Of a DNA stretch of 64,000 bases, positions 55,501-64,000 are shown piece by piece. A model generated the notes under the pieces. The model did not search any database. It saw only the letters and a list, made by a program, of their open reading frames with translations, and was not told where the DNA came from. The stretch is from CALAMC01 sp964459465 (GTDB lineage Bacteria; Zixibacteria; MSB-5A5; GN15; PGXB01), in contig CAYWLR010000007.1 of the NCBI GenBank assembly GCA_964459465.1, forward strand, positions 1 through 64,000. Reading direction: 5' to 3'. Each line of letters starts with the position of its first letter. Position 1 is the stretch's first letter. The position numbers and the translations under genes were made by a program.

Positions 55501-58406
55501 TAAACGTATCGACCACCGGCGGTTCGTACGCCACCGGGGCCGAGTTCATGGTGACATCGACGATTATCTGGCAATCATCCGAGCCGCACGAGGAAATGGC
55601 CTGAACGGTGATGACGTAATGTCCGGCGGTATCGGCGTTGAAGCAAACCTGTCCGCCGCTGTAGGTACCAATCGGCGATACCATGACGTTGGTATCGACC
55701 GGAATCGTGACGGGTCGACAAATCTGGGCCGGGCCGCAGAGGAATACGGCCGTATCGGCCGGACAGGATACGGTTACGGGATAACCCATGTTTATGGTAA
55801 TATTAATAGTATCCTGATCGAAAGCACCGCAGGCGTCGGTAGCCCTGACGATAAACTGATAGACGCCACCTGACGGGGGAGTAAAGCAAACCTGGTTATT
55901 TAAGGTATCGATCGTACCGGTACCGCTCACCATGGTTTCCAGAACGATGTTATTGTCGGCGTCGGCCAGTGAATAACCAACGCAATATGAATCACCCTGG
56001 CAGAAGAACGCAAAAAAATCATCACCGAAGGTCGCCACCGGAGCGGTGTTCATTGTGACGTTGTAGGTCATGGTAACCGTGTCGGCCGCGCCGCATGGAT
56101 CGGTGACTCTGGCGGTTATAGTTTTGGTGCCGGTTGTCGAAACGTTGAAGCACCAGTAGCCGGAAGCATTGATGGTTCCATCACCGGAAAGTTTGCTCCA
56201 GACCAGCGTGCCGCCATCGACATCGGAGGCATCGAATTGATGGCAAATCTGACCGGAAACACACAGAAAAGTATCCACCGGGCTCGGGTCAACGGCGACC
56301 GGGGCCGAGTTCATGGTGACATCGACGATTATCTGGCAATCATCCGAGCCGCACGAGGAAATGGCCTGAACGGTGATGACGTAATGTCCGGCGGTATCGG
56401 CGTTGAAGCAAACCTGTCCGCCGCTGTAGGTACCAATCGGCGATACCATGACGTTGGTATCGACCGGAATCGTGACGGGTCGACAAATCTGGGCCGGGCC
56501 GCAGAGGAATACGGCCGTATCGGCCGGACAGGATACGGTCACAGGATAACCCATGTTTATGGTAATATTAATAGTATCCTGATTGAAAGCACCGCAGGCG
56601 TCGGTAGCCATGACAATAAACTGATAGACGCCGCCTGACGGGGGAGTAAAGCAAACCTGGTTGGCGACCGTGTCAATGGTACCGCTTCCGGCGAAAAGAG
56701 TTTCCGTGGCGACATTGTTATTGGCGTCGCTTACGGTGTAGCCGAAGCAGTATGAATCGCCGCTACAAAGGAATGTGGTGACGTCATCGTCAACGGTAAC
56801 CACGGGGGCGGAATTTATGGTGACATTGTACGTCAAGGTTGTCGTATCGGCCGCACCGCAGGCGTCGGCAACTTTGGCGACAATCGTGTATTTTCCCGTC
56901 GCGGTGGCGTTGAAACACCAGTTTCCGTCCGAAGTTATGGCGCCGTTGCCGGACAGTTTTGTCCAGGTCAGCGCGCCGCCATCAATATCGCTCGCGCCGA
57001 ATTGATAACAGATTTGTCCGGCGGCACAAAGGAACGTATCGACCGGGGTCGTCGGATTGACCGCGACCGGGTTGGAATCGATGGTCACGTCGGCGATAAT
57101 TTCACAAGTATCGGCTCCGCACGAGGTGGAGGCGATAACGGTAATTACATAATGACCGGTAGTATCGGCCGTAAAGCAGATATTGCCGGCGTTGTAGGAC
57201 CCGATGGGAGTAATGTCAAATGTCGCTTCCGGCGTCAGCACTGAAATGGGGACGCACACCTGCCCTGGAGAGCAAATAAAGCGGGTCTGGGTGCCGGGAC
57301 AGGCGATCTCCGCGGCCTGACCGATATCCACTTTATATATCAACTGACAGGTATCGGCGCCGCATTCCACCTCCGCGATGACTTCGATAATGTAAATACC
57401 CGATGAATCCGGAAGGAAGCAATGCTGGCCGGCCGCATAGCTGCCCAGAGAAACGGATACGGTAGCCGAATCGGGCGTTATGCCGAGCATACTGCAAATC
57501 TGGGTCGTATCGCAGAGCGAGACGAAGATAGTATCGGGCGGGCAGTTGATTTGCGCAAATTCGCCAAAGGTAACGGAAATGACAACCGTGTCGCGGTCGG
57601 TCAAACCGCATGCGTCTTCAACTTCTATGATAAATTCATAATTGCCGTCGGCTGTCGGTGTGAAGCAAATCTGATTACCGGCGGTGTCAATGGATCCATA
57701 ACCGGACACCATCGTTTCGACCAGACCGGCCAGGCCGTCGGGGTCGGACGGTGTATAGGTAACGCATATTTGCTGTGATTGACACAGGAAAAGCGTGGTA
57801 TCGGCCTGGGCGGTTATAACCGGTGGTGAATTGAGGGTGACGGTAATATAAGAAGTGTCATAATCCTCGGCGCCACAGGCATCGGTGGCTTTGAGAATGA
57901 ACTCATAAACCCCGGTGCCGGTCGGGGTGAAGGATATATTGGAACCGTTGTAGCTTCCGATACCGCTGACAAGCTGACAGGTGGCAAGGTTGCCGTCAAC
58001 GTCACTGCAGGAAGCGGCCCAGCTGATAGCGGCCGGAGTGCACTGGAAAATGTTCTGGTCGTTTCCGGCATTGGCCACCGGCGGAGCATTGAAATCGACG
58101 TTGAAAGTCATCTCACAAGTGTCAGCCCCGCACTGGACGGCGGCGATGACGGTGATATTATAAGTCCCCTCGGTCGGAGCATAAAAGCGCACCATGCCGT
58201 TATCATAAATGCCGTTGGAAAGAGTGACGGTGGCCGAATCGGGAGTGATGGCCAGCGTCTGCAAAATGGAATCGGGACCGCAGAGGAATTTATTGAAGGC
58301 CGAGGTCGGACAGGTTATCTGGGGCATCTGACCAAAGGCAACCGTCACGATAACCGTGTCGCGGTCGGTCAAACCGCATGCGTCTTCAACTTCTATGATA
58401 AATTCA
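52532..58406 (-). CDS. Giant surface protein, C-terminal part (Ig-like repeats, cohesin-like, dockerin-like, sorting domain)
   Basis: About 1957 codons to the right of the gap in coding direction; it has no true start and is the continuation of 58507-61559. It carries 17 complete Ig/cadherin-like repeats of about 80-90 residues, many with four cysteines (FLC, QIC, ICFTP, DACG). A cohesin-like domain follows (VDIDLFGSAKELGGFDLLIAY), then a degenerate dockerin-like pair (GDVNLNGIAYEIADAVVF, TDVNADGIALTVADL). It ends in a type IX-type sorting domain (LEQNYPNPFNPTTTITF to MVLLK). It is predicted to be exported across the outer membrane and anchored. Confidence 0.85.
55533..55774. repeat. 242-bp identical repeat, copy 1
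   Basis: Identical to 56298-56539 over 242 bp, with high identity continuing to about 55894. The offset is exactly 765 bp (255 codons), so the two copies stay in frame within the giant gene. Confidence 0.9.
56298..56539. repeat. 242-bp identical repeat, copy 2
   Basis: Second copy of 55533-55774, encoding the same Ig-like unit (GYPVTVSCPAD type). The neighbouring units are similar but diverged, which points to recent duplication or gene conversion. Confidence 0.9.
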
Positions 58407-58506
58407 NNNNNNNNNNNNNNNNNNNNNNNNNNNNNNNNNNNNNNNNNNNNNNNNNNNNNNNNNNNNNNNNNNNNNNNNNNNNNNNNNNNNNNNNNNNNNN
58501 NNNNNN
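58407..58506. other. Assembly gap of 100 N inside the giant gene
   Basis: A run of exactly 100 N, a conventional unknown-length spacer. Sequence on both sides is repeated elsewhere in the gene: 58358-58406 matches 57590-57638, and 58507 onward matches 58296 onward with one mismatch in about 70 bp. The two coding frames do not join across 100 bases, so the real length must be a multiple of three. Confidence 0.97.
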
Positions 58507-61500
58507 AAGGCCGAGGTCGGACAGGTTATCTGGGGCATCTGACCAAAGGCAACCGTCACGACAACCGTGTCGCGGTCAAACGCGCCACAGGGGTCGGCGG
58601 CCCTGACGATAAACTGATAACTGCCCGCCGAGGTCGGCGTGAAACATATTTTGTTATTAAGCGTGTCTAACGTACCATAACCGGAAACCATGGTTTCGAC
58701 GATGCCGGCCAAGCCGTCGGGGTCGCTGACCGAATATGAGACGCAAATTGGCTGTTGCTGACACAGGAAAAGCGTGGTATCGGCCTGGGCGGTTATAATC
58801 GGCGGTGAATTGAGGGTGACGGTAATATAAGAAGTGTCATAACCCATTAAACCGCAGGCATCGGTGGCTTTGAGAATGAACTCATAAACCCCGGTGCCGG
58901 TCGGGGTGAAGGATATCTGCGTGCCGTTATATGTTCCCACCGGGCTGATTAATTGACAGCTGGAAAGATTACCGTTGGGGTCACTGCAGGAGGCGGCCCA
59001 GCTGATGGTCGTCGGGGAACACTGGAATAAAGTCTGGTCGCTTCCGGCATTAGCCACCGGCGGGGCGTTGAACGATACGGTGACTTTAACCGTATCATAG
59101 CCCTTCTTGCCGCAGGGGTCTTCGACCTGGGCGATAAAGCGGTACTGCCCGGCTGTATCAGGCGTAAAACAGATGGTTGAGTCGGCCTGATTGACCATGC
59201 CCACCGCCGTAAGAAGAGTTACCACCAGTGATTGACCGGGGTCAGGGTCGGATATGGTATAATCGATGCAGATTTCTTCGGGGGAACATTGGAAGATGTT
59301 CCGGTCGGGGCCAAGGCTTATAGCCGGTTTGGCGTCGATGGTGAAATTGACGGTAAACTGGTCTTCACAATAGGCCCCGCAGTTGTCGGTGCAGCGAATG
59401 GCGACGGTCACGACCTGACTGGCGGAAGGTGTATAAACCCAGTTGCCGCCGATAAGCGAGCCGGGCCCGGACATAATCTGGCAGGAATTGAAATTGCCGT
59501 CGATGTCGCTGCCGCTTACCGGCAGGCTGACCTGCGTCGGGGTGCACTGGAAGAAGGCGGTATCGTCAGGGATATTACAGACCGGAGCGTGATTGAAGGT
59601 TACGGCTATAAATGAAGTATCTCGGTCGGTCTGGCCACAGGCGTCAGTGGCCTGCATAATGAAGCGATAAACGCCGGCCGAATCAGGCGTAAAGCAGATA
59701 TTGGTACCATTGTACGAACCAGCCGGGCTTACCAATGTGCATGTGGAAAGATTGCCGTCGGGGTCGGTGCACCCGGCCGTCCAGCAAATCGATTGAGCGG
59801 TGCATAAAAACAGGGTAGAGTCCCGACCGGCATCGGCTACCGGGGGACGATTCAGGTAATAATGCACGACAACCGTGTCGAAGGCGGTCAGGCCGCAACT
59901 GTCGGTTGCCCGCAGAACGAATTCATAGTCGAGCGTACCGGTCGGGGTGAAACAGATCTGGGTGCCGTTGAAGGTCCCCGGACCGATAATTTTTTCCACG
60001 ATTTTTAGATTACCATCGGGGTCGTACGCAGATGTATTCCAGCATATCTGAGCCGGAGTGCACTGGGCCACCGTCGTGTCATTGCCGGCGAAAACCGTGG
60101 GGGGCAGATTTTCGCATATGGCAAAGGCATAACGATAGGTCGGTGCCAGGGCCGGGGAGGAAACCGTCACCTGTCCATCCGAGGCGGTTATATAATACTG
60201 GATGCTGTCGGCGTCACAGTCCAGAACGCTGGCCGGAATGGTATAGCAGTACAAGCTGTCGGTTCGGTTCATGATGGCCGAGGTATAGCTGACATTGCCG
60301 GCGTTGCGATAGTATAATTTTACTTCCAGGTCTTCCTGCGGCGTATCCAGGTCAACCACCCAGGTGCAAATTTCCACGCTGGTATCCCAGCGGGCGCAGG
60401 TATCCGACAAGCCGGTCGTCGTCGGCGTCCGTGTGATTTCAGGAGAATCGATTTCCTGGCAGGAATCGACATCACACGGTTCGCAATTGGCCAGCTCGTC
60501 CTGGCGGCAGGCCGTCACTGCATGCCAGTCGCCATTTTGAATGGTATCGGGGCTGGTATAGCATATCAGGTAGCGACTGCACAAGCGTTGTTTTATTTCA
60601 TTATAAATAAATTCGATGTCATCGCCGGTCGGAGCGTGGTTATAGCTCCCTCCGGTGGCGGCCGCCAGATCTATCAAGTACTGGGGATCAAATGAACTGC
60701 CAAGACTTATGGTATAAATGGGTATCCCGGAGCTCTGGGCGAGATTGACAATCAGGGTTGAGTCATCGGTCCAGCCGTCGGGATCAGGCGTGCCCGGCCA
60801 CCACCACTGGGGCGGCTGGCCGATCCAGAGGCCGTCGGGAGTTCCCGTACCGCCGCAGTTCTGGCTGTAATTCTCCATGCCGTCGGATAAGGCGATCACG
60901 GCTTTGCTGCCCAGTTCCAAACGGGTCAGGTCAACCCCTTTCCAGATACCGTCAAAAGCGGCCGTCCAGCCGTTGGCTGAAATGGTATTGATTTTTGAAT
61001 GGAGTAAGACCTGGTCGCTGGTAAAATTCTGAACGACCGTATAGCAGTTACCAAATGTGATGATAGCGACGCGGTCGTAAATATCCATATTATTCACGAA
61101 ACTATGAGCGGCATTGCGGGCGGCGGCAATTTTGTTATTGTCGTTCATACTGCCGCTGACGTCAATCACCAGCGCCACCGAGGTAACGCAGGAATCGAGC
61201 GTCAACTCTTCAATCGAAAAAGAGTCGATCGGATTGCCGTCCTGTGAAACACAGAAACTGTCGGCGGTAAGGCCGCCGACCGGGTATCCGGCCGAGTCCA
61301 GCACGTCCACATATAAACAAATAGTCGGAAACATGCCGCAATCCAGTTGTGATATGATTACCGTGTCGGTCCCATTGTTGCGGACCGCGACGTTGGATTG
61401 TAGTTTTTCCGGATACGTGATCGGATTCGATTTGGATCCGTCATCGATAAGATAAAGATCTCCTTCGGGCCCTTCAAAGACCGGGTCAGCCAGAGCCGTC

Positions 61501-61559
61501 AGAAATAACACCATGAGTCCGGTAAGGACTCCCCCCACGATTCGTTTCATCTGGCGCAT
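58507..61559 (-). CDS. Giant surface protein, N-terminal part (signal peptide, VWA domain, Ig-like repeats)
   Basis: About 1017 codons: a signal peptide (VGGVLTGLMVLFLTALA), a von Willebrand A domain (about 125-335) with the MIDAS sequence DVSGS (133-137), SDG and a Cys-rich stretch. A beta-rich linker follows, then six complete Ig-like repeats from about residue 495 and the start of a seventh (GQMPQITCPTSA), where the gap begins. Start is ATG 61559. The intact MIDAS suggests metal-dependent ligand binding, as in adhesins. Together with 52532-58406 it forms one gene of roughly 3000 codons plus the gap. Confidence 0.85.
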
Positions 61560-62156
61560 CCTCCTGAAGAAATGCTAAAATTTTCATTCCGGCTTTACGC
61601 CTGCAGGGCCGGAATCGATTGCGCCCGCTGCGGATCGACAGATGCCCGCAGTAATCGAGCGGTGTCAAATCGTGCTCGCTTTTTTAGCAGTGAACGTACT
61701 CTCTATGACAATAACATCGGCGGATCACCGACGGAAAAATTCGTTAGCTTAATTTACCGGCACCCTCCTTAATCTATATAGTACACGCTATCAGCGGTAT
61801 TAAGTACATCATTCAAAGAGCAATAATCAAGCACATACCTGACCCTTGTCAAATATGCTTAAAAGATAAGTATAAATAGAATGTAGGCCAAAAACTCACT
61901 ATAGTCTAAGCGACTATCAGTTAATAATATATGACCGCCGGCATGATTCGTCAAGGTCTAATTTTTTATCTTAAAAAATACCCGATGCGTCAAAATAGTA
62001 TGGCATTTTTAAAATATTATATTAATGGCCCAAAATACCCGTTTGACACTCATAAGCGTAATTTAGGCAATGACTTATACAATTGATGGAAAGGGCGTAA
62101 CAAAAATGGCGAATATCATAGAGAAAACGGCGATGCGACTCCTGTGCGGGTTTTGG
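61560..62156. other. Long AT-rich intergenic region upstream of the giant gene
   Basis: No gene is evident over nearly 600 bp. The part near 61800-62060 is AT-rich and includes an inverted repeat ATAGTC-TAAGC-GACTAT (61901-61917) and several poor promoter-like boxes on both strands. A long leader, an operator or a small RNA for the giant gene is possible, but nothing decides between them. Confidence 0.5.
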
Positions 62157-64000
62157 CTATGGCCGGGCCTTGCTCCCGGCGCCGGAATCCGAGGCCAGTT
62201 CGTCGATAATGCCAACGGCTTCCTCCATTTCGGCATTCATAAGGACTTTCAACACCATTCCGGGAAAACTGCGGGGTATATCAAGCACACGGATGACATG
62301 GCTCATATCGGCGTAATCGGGCAGGATTTCTTCCAAGATATTCTTGGTTGACTTCAGGAACTTCTCATTGAATATGATTTTGTCATCATCGGGATAAAGC
62401 GGCAGGTATCGAATTTGCGATTCCACGAGGTCCTGGAAGAAATGAGTGCCGAACGAGAGGTCGGGAATATAGTTGCCCCTCTGGCGGGCGATTTCAATCA
62501 AAACCGCGGAATTGTTGATATCAGAATAAGTAACGCTGACGCCCAGCTTGATATCGCCGCGCGAACCCCATCTTCCGGGGCCCATCAGGATAAACTGCCT
62601 TTTTGGCAGGATTTTATTAAGTTTGCCGACGGCGCGTCCGACCGCCAGCATTTCGGCCCGTCCGCCCAGCCGGGCATACTCATCGGGGTCAACATAAACG
62701 ATATGCGTGATATCGGGCACGCGACCGTTGGAGATGTGCCGGTTGGCCGAAAAAATGATACGATCTGTCGGAATATCCCGTGGTATCGGCGACGGCTGGC
62801 TGTCGCCGGAATAACTTTGCGAACGGCACTGCAACAGGTAAAAACAATCGCCGTCGTGGGCGAATTCGATGTCGACCGGGCGTCCGAAAGTATCTTCAAG
62901 GATTTTCATGATTAAACCAATCTGTGCCGTGAATTGCGAATCCTTGAAGAGACCTTCGAAATTGACGATTATTTCGTCGACGGAGAAATTGACATCGATG
63001 CCGATCGGGCGACTGATGTGCCCGTCTTTGTAAACCGAGACGATTTTGTTCAAGAGCGGATACTCCGAGCCGACCTCATCGATTATTTTTCGCAGTTCGA
63101 CCGTATCGAATTGCCGGGTTTTGAGGTTGATGACGTCAACTTTCCGGGGTGAGTAGCGACGGATTTCTTCGGGGTCGATATTGACCCGCAAGCCGGGTTG
63201 GCCCGGAGAAAACAGCACCGGGTAATCATCGCTCAAGCGGTCCACCGCCCGCGTCCCCAAACCCGGTACCATACGCACCAGACCGTCCTCGCGGCGGATA
63301 CGGGGTGACCAGCGGAATTCATTGCGGCTGAAGGCCACGCCCGCGAAGGCCGGGACGAAATAATGACCGACCTTTTTGCCGACCACTTCCTGAATAATTA
63401 TGCCCATTTCTTCTCCGAAATCGAGCAAACCCCGTTCGGCGCGGTATTCAATGGGGTCGGGGCTGAAGGTTGAGGCATAGACTTCGGCGATGGCGTCCAT
63501 CAGAGCCTCCATGCGTTCCTGCTTGGTTCCGACGTTGGCCAGAAAGAGGCTTTTGTACTTGCCCGAAAAAGCCGCTCCGACCCGGTCTTCGAGAAGCGAA
63601 GAGGAGCGCACGATCAACGGGACGTCGCCGAAGTCATCCAGGGCCATAGACAATCCCCGGGCAATATCGGCCGGGAAGTTGGCCCTTTTGAAGGTTTCGA
63701 CGATGTGGGGGTACTCCAGACGAATCTGGTTGATTTCTTTGTATTTGGTTTCGACGACTTCCTCGAAATTATTGAAATGCATAAAATGCAGCAGGACATC
63801 GGACGTAATATGCCAGGTTTTTGGAATTTTGACGGTATTGAGGATGTCATGGACATTTTTATTTCTCTTGATTATTTGCGAAGCCAGGTAGAGCCCCGCG
63901 CTTTTGCCGCCCAGACGGCCGTGACTTTCGGACGTGAAAATCACTTTCTGCAAGAGGTGATAGAAATCGCTGATTTCTATGAAATTCTTTATGATGTTGA
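62157..64000 (-). CDS. PEP/pyruvate-binding domain protein, N-terminus beyond the window
   Basis: At least 614 residues; the frame stays open to the right edge, so the true start is not in view. A TTG at 63953 (MQKVIFTSE) is a possible but unlikely internal start. The visible part carries the ATP-grasp-like PEP/pyruvate-binding domain of PPDK/PEP synthase type (HGRLGGKSAGLYLA, VRSSSLLEDRVGAAFSGKY, the VDIEFAHDGD segment). No phosphohistidine (TSHAAI-type) domain or PEP-binding barrel follows, so this is not a complete PEP synthase. It may be a signalling or regulatory phosphotransfer protein. Confidence 0.8.
   Translation of the reverse strand, partial: NIIKNFIEISDFYHLLQKVIFTSESHGRLGGKSAGLYLASQIIKRNKNVHDILNTVKIPKTWHITSDVLLHFMHFNNFEEVVETKYKEINQIRLEYPHIVETFKRANFPADIARGLSMALDDFGDVPLIVRSSSLLEDRVGAAFSGKYKSLFLANVGTKQERMEALMDAIAEVYASTFSPDPIEYRAERGLLDFGEEMGIIIQEVVGKKVGHYFVPAFAGVAFSRNEFRWSPRIRREDGLVRMVPGLGTRAVDRLSDDYPVLFSPGQPGLRVNIDPEEIRRYSPRKVDVINLKTRQFDTVELRKIIDEVGSEYPLLNKIVSVYKDGHISRPIGIDVNFSVDEIIVNFEGLFKDSQFTAQIGLIMKILEDTFGRPVDIEFAHDGDCFYLLQCRSQSYSGDSQPSPIPRDIPTDRIIFSANRHISNGRVPDITHIVYVDPDEYARLGGRAEMLAVGRAVGKLNKILPKRQFILMGPGRWGSRGDIKLGVSVTYSDINNSAVLIEIARQRGNYIPDLSFGTHFFQDLVESQIRYLPLYPDDDKIIFNEKFLKSTKNILEEILPDYADMSHVIRVLDIPRSFPGMVLKVLMNAEMEEAVGIIDELASDSGAGSKARP

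Noticed and set aside
53672..57778. Long open frames on the plus strand opposite the giant repeat gene (for example 53672-54952 and 55238-55873).
   Set aside because: They are antisense shadows of the repeat gene: their own repeats mirror it, composition is not protein-like, and no ribosome-binding sites or domains are seen.
62070..62351. A 93-codon plus-strand open frame at the right end.
   Set aside because: Most of it is antisense to the PEP/pyruvate-binding gene, and the part outside shows no start signal or recognisable domain.

Overview
The window reads as one contig piece of a Gram-negative bacterium of the FCB assemblage, most likely candidate phylum Zixibacteria or a close neighbour. 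This assignment is from memory of protein style, not a search. The signs are secreted proteins ending in paired dockerin-like EF-hand modules with a PPGP signature, a C-terminal sorting domain of the type IX secretion kind (QNYPNPFNPTT), a TonB-dependent receptor, and housekeeping proteins with no closer relative that I recognise. A block of exactly 100 N (58407-58506) shows that this is a scaffolded assembly. No rRNA, tRNA, CRISPR array, transposase or integrase was found.

Region 1 (1-7.8 kb) holds hairpin-rich non-coding DNA and then a complete F-type ATP synthase operon, atpZ-atpI-atpB-E-F-H-A-G-D-C; the c subunit looks proton-type. Region 2 (7.8-15.6 kb) is the classical fatty acid/phospholipid cluster yceD-rpmF-plsX-fabH-fabD-fabG-acpP-fabF-rnc, followed by etfB as its own transcription unit with no etfA beside it. 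Region 3 (15.6-29.5 kb) holds an unrecognised secreted protein with an amidotransferase-like C-terminus, a heterodimeric ABC exporter, an inositol monophosphatase-family enzyme, a TonB-dependent receptor, an alpha/beta hydrolase, and the amino-sugar pair glmM-glmS ending in a strong bidirectional terminator.

Region 4 (29.6-43.1 kb) contains a LapA-like membrane protein and four tandem GspG-like pseudopilin genes. Each pseudopilin carries an extra beta-sandwich domain and no pilus machinery is nearby. The region continues with an ABC-2 transporter pair, TspO, a ceramide-glucosyltransferase-like GT, a family 1 glycoside hydrolase, a DUF401 permease and a large membrane protein with a TPR tail.

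Region 5 (43.2-61.6 kb) is a secreted/surface locus. It holds an M14 metallopeptidase with dockerin, a RarD-type permease, a beta-propeller/PKD/cohesin-like protein with dockerin, an ECF sigma factor directly followed by a membrane anti-sigma-like TolB/TPR protein, a lectin-like protein with dockerin, and a giant protein of about 3000 residues. The giant protein has VWA, at least 23 complete Cys-rich Ig-like repeats, a cohesin-like domain, a dockerin-like domain and a sorting domain, and it is broken by the assembly gap. The window ends with a PEP/pyruvate-binding-domain protein that runs off the right edge.

The most interesting parts are the chimeric pseudopilin operon and the cohesin/dockerin surface locus with its 765-768 bp higher-order repeats. 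From that period I predict about 657 bp of missing sequence in the gap.
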